From Sedimenticola thiotaurini (lineage in GTDB: Bacteria; Pseudomonadota; Gammaproteobacteria; Chromatiales; Chromatiaceae), in the NCBI GenBank assembly GCA_011051715.1, contig DRKP01000123.1, forward strand, positions 1-43,138: 43,138 nt of DNA, read 5' to 3'. The notes beneath the pieces are model-generated. The model saw nothing but the letters and a program-made list of their open reading frames with translations. It was not told where the DNA came from and did no database searches. Positions 1 to 8,210 of the stretch are shown one piece after another. Every line of letters begins with the position of its first letter. Within the stretch, counting starts at the first letter, position 1. The position numbers and the translations under genes were made by a program.

Positions 1-4
1 GGCG

Positions 5-1018
5 ATGAAAAAGGGATTGACCCTGCTGCTGTTGTGGTTGTCGATGACCGCCCTGCCGGCGACACTGCAGTCCGCCGAGACGCTGAAACTGTTTCGCATC
101 GGCACCGGCGGCGAAGGTGGCACCTACTATCCGATAGGGCAACTGATCGCCCGCGCCACCAGCGGCCCGCCCGGGGCGGCAGGGTGCCGCGACGAAGAGC
201 CCTGTGGTGTTCCGGGTCTGCTAGCCGTCGCCCAGGCCGCCAACGGATCGGTGGCCAATGTCGCCGACATCCAGCGGGGCATCCTGGAATCCGGATTCTC
301 CCAGTCCGACGTGGCCCACTGGGCCTACACCGGCAGCGAGACCTTCCGGGGAGAGCCCCCGATGCATCGCCTGCGAACCATCGCCAGCCTCTACTCGGAG
401 AGCATCCACCTGGTGACCCGCCGCGGCTCGGGGATCCGCGGCATACGCGATCTGAAGGGCCGCCGGGTGGCCCTGGACGAACCCGGATCCGGCACCCTGA
501 TCGACGCCGAGATCCTGCTGCGGGCCTTCGGATTGTCGCGCGAGAACATGACCATCGAGTACGCCAAGTATGAACTGGCGGCGAAAAAGATGCGCAACGG
601 CAGTCTCGACGCCTTCTTCATCGTGGCCGGCTACCCCGCCAAGGCGATCAGCCGGCTGTTGCGGGATGAGGGCATCGATCTGGTCCCGATCGAGGGTCCG
701 GAGGTCGATGCGATCCTTCGCGATTACCCGTTCTTCTCCAGCGGCGAGATCCCGGCCGGCGCCTACCGGGGCCTGACACGGGCGATCCCCACCATCAACG
801 TGCGGGCCCAGTGGCTCACCAGTGCGGCGCTCGACGACGAGCTGATCTACCGGATCACCCGGAACCTGTGGAGCAGCCGTTCCCTGCGCATGTTGCGGGA
901 GGGCCACCCGAAGGGACGGGAGATCCGGCTCGACCACGCCCTCGATGCGCTGGCGGTTCCACTGCACCCCGGCGCGGCCAGGTTCTATCGTGAACAGGGC
1001 ATGCTGAAGGATTCCTGA
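5..1018 (+). CDS. TAXI-family TRAP solute-binding protein
   Basis: Periplasmic substrate-binding protein of the TAXI group (TRAP-associated extracytoplasmic immunogenic; COG2358), 337 aa. Residues 1 to about 24 form a signal peptide: a KK start, a Leu-rich core and an Ala/Ser cleavage region before AETLK. The mature protein opens with the family glycine motif GTGGEGGTYYPIG. Typical downstream blocks include GSVANVADIQ, the segment around SIHLVTRRGSGI and HPGAARFYREQG near the C-terminus. A short insert carries two Cys (GCRDEEPCG), possibly a disulfide. The gene ends 15 bp before a membrane GGDEF-EAL gene on the same strand rather than before a permease. It may therefore act as a ligand sensor for that enzyme as well as, or instead of, delivering substrate; this is inference. 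The ligand is unknown. The start lies four bases inside the window, so the upstream region is not visible. Confidence 0.9.
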   Translation: MKKGLTLLLLWLSMTALPATLQSAETLKLFRIGTGGEGGTYYPIGQLIARATSGPPGAAGCRDEEPCGVPGLLAVAQAANGSVANVADIQRGILESGFSQSDVAHWAYTGSETFRGEPPMHRLRTIASLYSESIHLVTRRGSGIRGIRDLKGRRVALDEPGSGTLIDAEILLRAFGLSRENMTIEYAKYELAAKKMRNGSLDAFFIVAGYPAKAISRLLRDEGIDLVPIEGPEVDAILRDYPFFSSGEIPAGAYRGLTRAIPTINVRAQWLTSAALDDELIYRITRNLWSSRSLRMLREGHPKGREIRLDHALDALAVPLHPGAARFYREQGMLKDS

Positions 1019-1033
1019 CCCGCCCCTCTCCGC

Positions 1034-2989
1034 ATGGATCTGAAAGCCCTCCGCCTCTCCAGCTCCTCGCTCACCTCCCTGGTGCTGATCCTGTTCATCC
1101 TGATCTCCACCGGCGCCATCATCTACTACGCCCAGTCGACGCTGGGGGAGATCGAGGACGCGCTGCCGGTGCAGCTGGCGCAGCAGGAGAGCGACGTGAT
1201 CACCCTGGTGACCGGGGTGAACGACCTGAAACACGGGATCCGCCTGGCGCGGGCACAGCTCCCCGACGCCGACATCCAGGGACTGCGGGCGCAGCTGGAG
1301 GTGATCCATGCGCAGCTGCAGCAGATCCGGGAAAAATACAGTTTCCGTGACCTGATCGGGGTCTCATCCATCCACGCCCTGTTCAACCCGATGCTCTACG
1401 ACGTGCAGAAGTGGCTGACCGATGGCGTCTACAACCTGGCGCCCGGCAGCGATGCCGTGTTGAGGATCGCCGAGCTGCGCGTGAGCGATGCCCTGCGGGA
1501 GGCGCGGAGCCTGTCTGCCGAGGCCTCCAACACCTCCTTCCGGATCCTGTCGGCGCAGGCCAGCCGGATGCGTCGCTTTCGCACCGTGGCGACCGCCATG
1601 CTGGGAGCCATGACCCTGTTGTCGCTGGCCCTGATCTATTTCGTTCTGCATCAGCAACGTACCATGCTGGCCCTGCGCGACAGCGAGGAACAGATCCGGT
1701 ACCGCGCCAACCACGACCTGCTCACCGGCCTGCCGAACCGTGCCAGCTTCATCGAGCACCTGGAGGAGGCGGTGGGCATCAGCCGCCGGCGCAACTCCCA
1801 GATCGCTCTCCTGTTCATCGACCTGGACCGCTTCAAGACCATCAACGACACCCTCGGACACGCCGTCGGAGACCAGCTGATCCGGGAGGTCGGTGAACGC
1901 ATCCGCCAGTGCGTCCGGGCCACCGATGTGGTGGCCCGGCTCGGGGGAGACGAGTTCACGGTGCTGCTGCAGGATGCCAGCGACGTGCTGCAGGTCTCCC
2001 TCATCGCCAGAAACATCATCGACCAGATCGCCTGGCCGTTTCAGCTGGAGGGACACGAGGTGTTCACCAGCGCCAGCATCGGCGTCACCGTCTGCCCGGG
2101 AGACAGCAGTGACACCACCACCCTGCTGAAGAACGCCGACATGGCGATGTATCAGGCCAAGGAGAAGGGGCGCAACACCTTCCGCTTCTTCACCAGCCGG
2201 ATGACCCAGCGGGCGGAGGAGTTCCTCAGCATCGACAAGGACCTGCGCCGGGCCCTGGAACAGGGGGAGCTGTCGATCGAATATCAGCCCATCTTCCGCC
2301 TCGCCGACCGGCAACTGGTCGGGGTGGAGGCGTTGCTGCGCTGGAACCACCCGGAGCGGGGGCTGATCGCACCCGATACCTTCATCCCGGTGGCGGAGGA
2401 GACCGGACTGATCCTGGATCTCGGATACTGGGTCCTGAGCGAGGCCTGCCTGCAGATGAGCCGGTGGCACACGCATCAGCCACTGTATCTCTCGGTCAAC
2501 GTCTCGATGCGCCAGTTCATGGGGGGATTCGGCCCGAACCAGATGCGATGGATTCTGGAGGAGAGCGCTCTTCCAGCCGACCGGCTGGTGCTGGAGATCA
2601 CCGAATCCCTGCTGATGGAGGACAGCAGCAAGGTCCACGGGGCGTTGCAGGATCTGCACCGGATGGGGATCAGACTGGCGGTGGACGATTTTGGAACCGG
2701 CTACTCGGCACTCAAGTACCTGCGCGATTTTCCGGTCGACACCCTGAAGATCGACCGCTCCTTCGTGCAGAACCTGAACGGAGGCAACGGCGGGGTCAGC
2801 CTGGTCGAGACCATTATCGCCATGGCCCGGGGCATGGATCTCGTTGTGGTGGCCGAAGGGGTCGAGGACGCGCATCAGGAGGAGGTCCTGCGGCGGCTGG
2901 GATGCGAGATGGTCCAGGGTTTCTACTACAGCCGGCCACTAACGCCCGGTGCCCTGGAGACGCTGCTGCGGGAACAGCTCGCCTCCTGA
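1034..2989 (+). CDS. Membrane GGDEF-EAL cyclic-di-GMP enzyme
   Basis: Bifunctional c-di-GMP signalling protein, 651 aa. A first membrane segment (about residues 13-32) and a second (about 183-205) enclose a helical periplasmic region of about 150 residues. The cytoplasmic GGDEF domain carries GGDEF at 304-308, preceded by an RxxD product-inhibition site (RATD). The EAL domain starts with EAL at 432-434 and keeps the usual acidic and Asn residues (NVSMRQF, LEITES, DDFGTGYS, LKIDRSF, AEGVE, QGFYYS). Both synthesis (2 GTP to c-di-GMP) and hydrolysis (to pGpG) therefore look possible, and net activity cannot be read from sequence. The gene follows a TAXI binding protein by 15 bp, so the periplasmic region may sense that protein in its liganded state (inference). 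The ATG at 1034 has no strong Shine-Dalgarno sequence but gives a proper N-terminal anchor. Confidence 0.93.
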   Translation: MDLKALRLSSSSLTSLVLILFILISTGAIIYYAQSTLGEIEDALPVQLAQQESDVITLVTGVNDLKHGIRLARAQLPDADIQGLRAQLEVIHAQLQQIREKYSFRDLIGVSSIHALFNPMLYDVQKWLTDGVYNLAPGSDAVLRIAELRVSDALREARSLSAEASNTSFRILSAQASRMRRFRTVATAMLGAMTLLSLALIYFVLHQQRTMLALRDSEEQIRYRANHDLLTGLPNRASFIEHLEEAVGISRRRNSQIALLFIDLDRFKTINDTLGHAVGDQLIREVGERIRQCVRATDVVARLGGDEFTVLLQDASDVLQVSLIARNIIDQIAWPFQLEGHEVFTSASIGVTVCPGDSSDTTTLLKNADMAMYQAKEKGRNTFRFFTSRMTQRAEEFLSIDKDLRRALEQGELSIEYQPIFRLADRQLVGVEALLRWNHPERGLIAPDTFIPVAEETGLILDLGYWVLSEACLQMSRWHTHQPLYLSVNVSMRQFMGGFGPNQMRWILEESALPADRLVLEITESLLMEDSSKVHGALQDLHRMGIRLAVDDFGTGYSALKYLRDFPVDTLKIDRSFVQNLNGGNGGVSLVETIIAMARGMDLVVVAEGVEDAHQEEVLRRLGCEMVQGFYYSRPLTPGALETLLREQLAS

Positions 2990-3017
2990 CCCCGGCACCA
3001 CCACCCCCTTCCGGCCG

Positions 3018-3341
3018 ATGAAGAAACCCGACACCCGCACCGCCATGGCACGCCTGATCGGCGAGATCCGGGCCGCCCTCCCGTTCGATGCCCCGGAGAC
3101 CAGGTACTGTGGCGACGACTGCCGCTTCTGCGCGCCGAAGCTGCTGGCCTACCTGGAGTCCGAGCTTGAGGAGTGGGAACAGCGACTGGCCGACGGCGGC
3201 AGACCGGACTTCGGCGACCTCAACCGGCTCGCCCGCAGCGCCCGCCGGATCCACCGGGCGCTGCAGCGGAACGGGCTGCTGCCGGCGTCAGCCGCCGATG
3301 CCGGCCAGGAACACGACCGCCAGACCGAGAACGAGCCATAG
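3018..3341 (+). CDS. Small protein with CxxxCxxC motif, unknown function
   Basis: A predicted 107-aa soluble protein that I do not recognise. Cys31, Cys35 and Cys38 form a CGDDCRFC cluster followed by an acidic amphipathic helix (LESELEEWEQRL) and a basic helix (ARSARRIHRALQR). The cluster could bind a metal or an Fe-S centre. The spacing equals that of radical SAM enzymes, but the protein is far too short for that fold. It starts 28 bp after the GGDEF-EAL gene on the same strand and may be co-transcribed with it. Its last 54 bp overlap the 3' end of the convergent TRAP permease gene. The ATG at 3018 lacks a clear ribosome-binding site, and an in-frame ATG at 3045 is an alternative. Coding potential is supported by the ordered helices and Cys cluster rather than by homology, so confidence is moderate. 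Confidence 0.6.
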   Translation: MKKPDTRTAMARLIGEIRAALPFDAPETRYCGDDCRFCAPKLLAYLESELEEWEQRLADGGRPDFGDLNRLARSARRIHRALQRNGLLPASAADAGQEHDRQTENEP

Positions 3342-5066
3342 CGGCCGCAACCACCACTCTCCGCCACCGATCAGGGCCCGGCTCATGAACCACAGACCCA
3401 GCCCCACCTTGGCGAAGGCGAGCAGGGCCGCCGCCAGCCCCTGCCCGGGGTGGATCAGGGCCGGATTGGCGACGAAGGCCAGTGGCACCACATAGAGCCC
3501 GAGCCCCAGCCGCATCGACTGTCCCGCCACCGGCACCCAGGGCGTCTGCGCCATGCCGGCGGCGATGAACACGGTGCCGCAGACCGGCGGCGTGATGGTG
3601 GAGAGCAGGGCGTACCAGAACACGAACAGGTGGGCATTCAGGGGCGCCATGCCCAGCTCCTGCAGCGCCGGTCCGGCGACCGAGATGCAGATCACATAGG
3701 CGGCCGTGGTTGGCACCTCCATGCCCAGGATCAGGCAGGCCAGGGCGGTGAGCAGCAGCGCGATCCAGAGCTGGCCACCGGAGAGCCCGATGATCACCGA
3801 GGTGACCTTGATCCCCAGCCCGGTCTGGTTGAGCACGCCGATCACCAGGCCGGCGCAGATGATGATGGCGGCGATGGTGGCGATCTGGCTGGCGGCGCCG
3901 ACACAGGCGGCGGTCAGGCGCCGCCGCCAGCGCCCCGGGGAGGGCCGGTAGTCCTCGTCCAGCAGCAGCAACAGGGCCGAGGTGAAGATGGCACCGGCGG
4001 CAGCGTACTGGGGCGTGTAGCCGGTCAGGAACAGCACCCCGAGCAGCACCGAGAACGGCAATACGAAGAAGGGCGCCAGCCGCAGTACCCGCCGTCCCGG
4101 CGGGATCTGCTCCCGAGACATCGGCAGCAGACCGTAGCGGCGGGCGAACAGGTCCACCCCGGCCCAGGCGGCGAAGAAGAACAGGATCGCCGGCAGCAGG
4201 GCGGCCGACATCACCTCGGTATAGGAGATGCGCAGCAGCTCCATCATCACGAAGGCACCGGCCCCCATCAGCGGCGGCATGATCTGCCCCCCGCTGGAAG
4301 CCACCGCCTCCACCGCCGCGGCGAAACCGGGTGGGTAGCCGAGCCGCTTCATCACCGGCAGGGTGATGGCGCCGGTGGAGGCGACATTGGCCGAGGCGGA
4401 GCCGGAGATGGAACCGAAGAAGGCGGACGAGAGCACCGACACCTTGGCCGCGCCGGCGCGGAACCGGCCGGCCAGCCGGATGGCCAGGGCCATGAACGCC
4501 TCCCCTCCCTCGCCGGCGCCGATGAAGGCGCCGAGGATGACGAACACCGCCACCACGTTGACCGAGACCCCGGTGAGAGGGCCCCAGATCCCCCCCTCGG
4601 CGATGGTCAGGGTACCGAGAAAACTGCCCAGGGGCAGGCCGGGGTGACCGAACTGGCCCGGCAGGTACTGCCCCAGCAGACCATAGGAGAGGGCGATCAC
4701 CGCGACGATCGGCAGCGCCAGCTTGATCGCCCGGCGGGCCATCTCCAGCACCACCAGGATGAGGCCGATCCCGAGCAGGTACTGTCCCGGCCCTTCCAGA
4801 TAGCCGTACTGCTCCACCAGCTGATCACGGTTGAAGGCGATGTAGAGACTGGCGAAGATGCCGAAGGCCCCGATCAGCCAGCTCAGCAGACGCCGCGATG
4901 GCGGGCCGCCGACCCCCACCCAGAACACCCAGGGCAGGGCCAGCGCCAGGTGCAGCGGGCGGCTGACCAGGTTCGGGATCAGGCCGCTGAAGACCAGGTA
5001 GAGATGGAAGCCGACGCTGGCTGTTGCCAGGGCGACGACGGCACTGCGAACGGGTGAGAAGGGCAC
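3288..5066 (-). CDS. TRAP transporter fused permease (TAXI type)
   Basis: Fused small (4TM, DctQ-like) and large (12TM, DctM-like) TRAP permease, 592 aa, driving ion-coupled uptake of a substrate delivered by a TAXI binding protein. Hydrophobic segments run through the whole protein. The DctM-like core contains ASANVASTGAITLPVM and GGQIMPPLMGAGAFVMMELL, typical of the family's membrane re-entrant regions, and a later copy with EVPTTAAYVICISVAGPAL. The start at 5066 is GTG with a poor ribosome-binding site. The gene lies 46 bp downstream of the binding-protein gene at 5113-6087, with a strong stem-loop between them, so the two form one transport operon. The length is slightly short compared with many fused TRAP permeases. 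Its 3' end overlaps the small Cys-motif gene on the other strand. The substrate cannot be deduced. Confidence 0.92.
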   Translation of the reverse strand: MPFSPVRSAVVALATASVGFHLYLVFSGLIPNLVSRPLHLALALPWVFWVGVGGPPSRRLLSWLIGAFGIFASLYIAFNRDQLVEQYGYLEGPGQYLLGIGLILVVLEMARRAIKLALPIVAVIALSYGLLGQYLPGQFGHPGLPLGSFLGTLTIAEGGIWGPLTGVSVNVVAVFVILGAFIGAGEGGEAFMALAIRLAGRFRAGAAKVSVLSSAFFGSISGSASANVASTGAITLPVMKRLGYPPGFAAAVEAVASSGGQIMPPLMGAGAFVMMELLRISYTEVMSAALLPAILFFFAAWAGVDLFARRYGLLPMSREQIPPGRRVLRLAPFFVLPFSVLLGVLFLTGYTPQYAAAGAIFTSALLLLLDEDYRPSPGRWRRRLTAACVGAASQIATIAAIIICAGLVIGVLNQTGLGIKVTSVIIGLSGGQLWIALLLTALACLILGMEVPTTAAYVICISVAGPALQELGMAPLNAHLFVFWYALLSTITPPVCGTVFIAAGMAQTPWVPVAGQSMRLGLGLYVVPLAFVANPALIHPGQGLAAALLAFAKVGLGLWFMSRALIGGGEWWLRPLWLVLGLAVVFLAGIGG

Positions 5067-5076
5067 GGGATGGAGA

Positions 5077-5101
5077 CGCCGGCCCGGAACAGGGGCCGGC
5101 G
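5077..5101 (-). promoter_or_regulatory. Intercistronic stem-loop between TRAP binding protein and permease
   Basis: A perfect 9-bp GC stem (5077-5085 with 5093-5101) closes a 7-nt loop. It sits between the stop codon of the binding-protein gene (5113) and the GTG start of the permease (5066). No T-run follows on the minus strand, so it is probably not a full intrinsic terminator. By analogy with other binding-protein operons it may protect the upstream mRNA from 3' exonucleases or lower permease expression; this is inference. Confidence 0.6.
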
Positions 5102-5112
5102 CCGCTGTGACG

Positions 5113-6087
5113 TTACTGCAGCGATTCCGGGATCTTTACGCCCCGCTCCCGGTAGTAGCGCAACGCCCCCGGATGCAGCTTCGCACCCAGGGTCTTCAGT
5201 TCCTCGAAGGTGACCGCGTTCCACCAGGGGTTGGCCTCGCCCAGGGCCTGCTTCTGCTCCCAGAACGCCCTGGTCAGGCGATAGGCGGTGTCGTCGTCCA
5301 TGGCGGTGGTGGTGTAGGCCCCCACCGGCAGCGAGGTGGTGACCACGTCGTAATCCACCCCGGGGTAGGTACCGGCCGGGATCACCAGGCGGGTGCGGCC
5401 GGTCTTCTTCACCTGTTCGTCGGTCATGCTCAGCAGACGGATCGGCGTACCCGCCGCGGCCTCGATCACATTTGGCGCCGGATAGGAGCCGGCGGTGGCG
5501 AAACCGTCGATCTGGCCGTTCTTGAGTGCCGCGACCGCCGCGTTCAGCTCCACGTCGACCAGGTCCACCTTGCCCTCCAGTCCGAACAGCTTGAGGTACT
5601 TGGCCGCCTCGCGGGCGCCGAACGAGCCCTTGCCGATGAGAAAGCGCTTGCCGGCCAGGTCGGCGAAGCGGTCGATGCCGGCATCGGCCCGCACCACCAG
5701 GTGCATGGTCAGGGAGGGGATGACGAAGAGGGAGCGGATCTCCTGATAGCGGGGACTGGCATCCTTGAACATCTTCTTGCCGGCCTGGGCCAGCCGGATC
5801 AGCACCGGTGGTGTGGTGAAGACGTAGTTGCCGCTGCGGTTGGCCACCTCCTTCACGTTCTGGACCGAACCCTGGCTCTCCTCCACGGTCACGATCATGT
5901 CGCCACCGGTGGCGCGCTTGACCGCCTCGGCGATCTGCACCGCCATCTGGTAGTAGGAGGAGGTGGACTTGGCCGACTTGTAGGTGACGCGCGTCCCGGC
6001 GGAGGCGGCGGTCACCACCAGCAGTGAAGAGAGGGCGGCCAGCAGCAGGCCGCGCACCAGGTTGCGACGGGATCTTGAGTGGTTCAT
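5113..6087 (-). CDS. TAXI-family TRAP solute-binding protein (divergent)
   Basis: Exported binding protein, 324 aa, first gene of the TRAP operon. Residues 1 to about 30 form a signal peptide: an Arg-rich start, LLLAALSSLLVV and an ASAG cleavage site. The protein keeps the TAXI layout: an N-terminal YYQMAVQIAEAVKR helix, ESQGSVQNVKEV, DLAGKRFLIGKGSFG, ALKNGQIDGFATAGSYPAP and the C-terminal LHPGALRYYRERG. The first lobe has KSAKSTSSYYQ in place of the glycine-rich GTGGxGGTYYP motif seen in the TAXI protein at position 5, so the two proteins probably bind different ligands. The ATG at 6087 is the natural start for the signal peptide. The fused permease gene follows 46 bp downstream. Confidence 0.9.
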   Translation of the reverse strand: MNHSRSRRNLVRGLLLAALSSLLVVTAASAGTRVTYKSAKSTSSYYQMAVQIAEAVKRATGGDMIVTVEESQGSVQNVKEVANRSGNYVFTTPPVLIRLAQAGKKMFKDASPRYQEIRSLFVIPSLTMHLVVRADAGIDRFADLAGKRFLIGKGSFGAREAAKYLKLFGLEGKVDLVDVELNAAVAALKNGQIDGFATAGSYPAPNVIEAAAGTPIRLLSMTDEQVKKTGRTRLVIPAGTYPGVDYDVVTTSLPVGAYTTTAMDDDTAYRLTRAFWEQKQALGEANPWWNAVTFEELKTLGAKLHPGALRYYRERGVKIPESLQ

Positions 6088-6178
6088 GGCATCGATGGTC
6101 CGTTGTGGTTCCGGATGGATCCGCAGATCCTACAACAGATCCACCACTCCATGCTGCCCCCGATTCACAGCACGCCTG

Positions 6179-7618
6179 TCACTGGAGATATTCGCGCAAC
6201 CGCTCCGCCATCGCCTGGGGGGTGATGCCGTGGGCGAACTTGGTGATGAAACGCCCGTCCGGACCGATCAGGTAGACGCTGGCGGTATGGTCCATCAGGT
6301 AGAGTTCCGGATCGCCCCCCTCCTCCACCACCTTCTCGTACCGCACCCGGTACTCCTTCGCCAGCTTCTCGGTCATCGCCTTGCTGCCCACCAGGCCGAT
6401 CAGGCGATCGTTGAAGAACGGCACGTACTTGGCCATCTTCTCCACGGTATCGCGCTCCGGATCGATGGTGATGAAGTAGGGCTGTATCCGGTCCGCCAGC
6501 GGGCCGAGCTGGTCCAGCGCCAGCGACATGGTCTGCAGCGAGGTGGGGCAGATGTCCGGACAGTAGGTGTAGCCGAAATAGAGCAGGCTGTAGTGGCCCA
6601 GGAGGTCCTCTTCGGTCACCAGCCGGCCGTTGTGGTCGGTGAGCATGAAGCGGCCACCGATGGTCTCGCCGGGCTGCAGCTCGTCGGCGGCCCCGGCCTG
6701 GGCGGCGGCCGCCTCCAGGATCGGCTGCTCGGCGTTGACGCACTTGCGGATCACGTCGGTATTGTGGCGCATCAGCTGATCATAGAGCTGCGGACCCGGT
6801 TCCAGCCCCAGGCCGAAGCTGTCCAGTTCCCCGACGTTGATGCCGGTGCCGCTGGTGAGCAGTTCCAGCTCGGGGGTGGGCAGCCCCTTCTCGGTCAGCA
6901 GGCAGTTGACCTGTCCGTCACGAATGGCCGCCCGCGCCTGCAGCAGCCTGACCGCATCCACCGGCTGCGGCGGCAGGGGTGAGAGGACCATCCTCGTCTT
7001 CAGTGCATAGGCCTGCTCGAAATACTGTTGGGTGTCGTAGTAGAGGATCACCGCACCGCCCTTCATGCCGCGATAGCCGTACTCCAGCATCCGGTCCATC
7101 TCCGCGGCCTGGGCGAACACCTTGTCCCGGTTGCGGCGGTACAGGTGGGCACGTCCGGGATCGGCGGCCATCAGTACCCGGGTCAGTTCGTCGATCATCA
7201 TCAGGCCGTTGCGGCTGTCCAGCCAGAAGAAGGGATCCAGCCGGTCGTCCCTCTCCCGGTCGGGCAGCACCTTCAGTGCCGGCCGGTCCAGCAGGGCGAC
7301 CACGTGCCTGTCCGGCAGCTCCTGCCGCAGGGGTTCCACCAGGAACGCCTCCAGCTCCGGTCCCACCCAGACCACCAGGTTGGCCTCCTGCAGCTGCTTC
7401 TTCTGCGCCTCGCTCAACTGGTAACCATAGGGTGTCTCGTCACCATCGAGCAGCAGCACCGGCGACTCCACTCCCTGCATCAGCGCGGCCAGGATCGAGT
7501 GCACCGGCCGGATGCTCGCCACCACCTTGAACTCCCCCGCCGGCGACGCTACAGGGACGAGAACTAGGAGAAACAGGATGGCGGCCAGGCAGCGGCCGCT
7601 GCAGGAATGTAGTTTCAT
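6179..7618 (-). CDS. Exported fusion: ZnuA-like binding domain plus SCO/SenC domain
   Basis: A two-domain exported protein, 479 aa from ATG 7618; an in-frame GTG at 7630 is possible. After a signal peptide (to about residue 27), residues 30-300 resemble cluster A-I metal-binding proteins such as ZnuA: VVASIRPVHSIL, LSEAQKKQLQEANLVVWVG, a WLD block and a YFEQAYAL block. Only His40 of the usual zinc ligands remains. The DPHIWLD His is Phe (DPFFWLD), the later HDAYGYF-type His is Tyr (YYDTQQYF), and the PHHY site is PYGY. Residues about 315-478 are a SCO1/SenC/PrrC thioredoxin-like domain with CPDIC (Cys353, Cys357) and His444, the complete copper-binding set. SCO proteins deliver copper to the CuA site of cytochrome oxidase or act as thiol reductases. 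The binding half may carry another metal, a metal-chaperone complex or no metal. It lies just after the small exported protein at 7634-7990. Confidence 0.85.
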   Translation of the reverse strand: MKLHSCSGRCLAAILFLLVLVPVASPAGEFKVVASIRPVHSILAALMQGVESPVLLLDGDETPYGYQLSEAQKKQLQEANLVVWVGPELEAFLVEPLRQELPDRHVVALLDRPALKVLPDRERDDRLDPFFWLDSRNGLMMIDELTRVLMAADPGRAHLYRRNRDKVFAQAAEMDRMLEYGYRGMKGGAVILYYDTQQYFEQAYALKTRMVLSPLPPQPVDAVRLLQARAAIRDGQVNCLLTEKGLPTPELELLTSGTGINVGELDSFGLGLEPGPQLYDQLMRHNTDVIRKCVNAEQPILEAAAAQAGAADELQPGETIGGRFMLTDHNGRLVTEEDLLGHYSLLYFGYTYCPDICPTSLQTMSLALDQLGPLADRIQPYFITIDPERDTVEKMAKYVPFFNDRLIGLVGSKAMTEKLAKEYRVRYEKVVEEGGDPELYLMDHTASVYLIGPDGRFITKFAHGITPQAMAERLREYLQ

Positions 7619-7633
7619 GATTGGAGTCACCCG

Positions 7634-7990
7634 TTACTGTTCGTTTATGGATCTGCCGAAGGCACGCTCGAGCACCCGGAGCGCCTCGCCCACCCGCTGG
7701 TCGAAGGCCGCCTTGTCGGGACAGTCCGACTTCTCGGCGATGAAGCGGAGGAAGGATTCGTTGGTGGCATCGTCGAACCCCTGTCCCAGGGCGCGGCGCC
7801 TGGGCAGTACCTCCACCAGGGCCCGTTTCATGCGCCGGGTCTGATCCAGGTAACGGCAGTGCAGGGCGATGCCGTTGAGTTCGCCCAGCCCCCCGATCGC
7901 CCGGTACTGGTCGTCGGTGATCGCGCTGGCGGCCCCGGCCCGGAGAAGGCACACCACCACTCCGACACTGATCGCTGCTGTTGGTTTCAT
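7634..7990 (-). CDS. Small exported protein, unknown function
   Basis: A 118-aa protein with a signal peptide (about residues 1-23, ending GAASA before ITDDQY). I do not recognise the family. The mature part is mostly helical and charged and has two Cys (LHCRYLD and SDCPDK), which could form a disulfide bond. The ATG at 7990 is chosen because GGGAGG lies 6-10 bases upstream; a longer frame to 8032 is open but lacks this signal and would bury the signal peptide. The gene ends 15 bp before the ZnuA-like/SCO fusion gene and is probably transcribed with it, which suggests, without proof, a role in the same periplasmic metal or redox process. Confidence 0.75.
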   Translation of the reverse strand: MKPTAAISVGVVVCLLRAGAASAITDDQYRAIGGLGELNGIALHCRYLDQTRRMKRALVEVLPRRRALGQGFDDATNESFLRFIAEKSDCPDKAAFDQRVGEALRVLERAFGRSINEQ

Positions 7991-8129
7991 GGTCCTCCCG
8001 AACGAGTCGTGCAGGGTTGCTTCGGCAGCCACCGATTGTAGGGGAGCCGGGGGGAATGTGAACTGTTTCAGATCAAATCGGTGTCGCTGGCGGGTGGCCC
8101 GCCAGGGAATCCGAACCAGCCCGTTGTTT

Positions 8130-8164
8130 CGTCATTCCGGCCTGCAGCGGGATGACGGGTCGTC
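8130..8164. repeat. Dispersed palindromic repeat, collapsed copy
   Basis: GTCATTCCG and CGGGATGAC form a 9-bp stem with one G-T pair around GCCTGCAG, followed by GACGGGTCGT. The same blocks recur at 13999-14079, 17631-17697 and 40845-40872. Here the left and right halves of the longer element appear fused. It lies between the mrfB 3' end and the small exported protein gene, in the 218-bp gap 7991-8208. Confidence 0.65.
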
Positions 8165-8165
8165 C

Positions 8166-8210
8166 AGGGCCTGTCGCCACCAACCCGGAGGGTTCTTGGC
8201 GACAGGCCCT
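8166..8210 (-). terminator. Long hairpin at the mrfB stop codon
   Basis: A perfect 14-bp stem (8166-8179 with 8197-8210) is topped by a second short stem, AACCC/GGGTT. The mrfB stop codon (8209-8211) lies inside the descending arm. No U-run follows on the minus strand, so it is either a weak terminator or an mRNA 3'-end stabiliser. It separates mrfAB from the next minus-strand operon. Confidence 0.55.

Noticed and set aside
3018-3341. Radical SAM protein
   Set aside because: The CxxxCxxC spacing matches, but 107 residues cannot make the barrel and no other motif of the family is seen.
6179-7618. Zinc-uptake binding protein of an ABC transporter
   Set aside because: The zinc ligands are largely absent, there is no His-rich loop and no ABC permease or ATPase gene nearby, and a SCO domain is fused.
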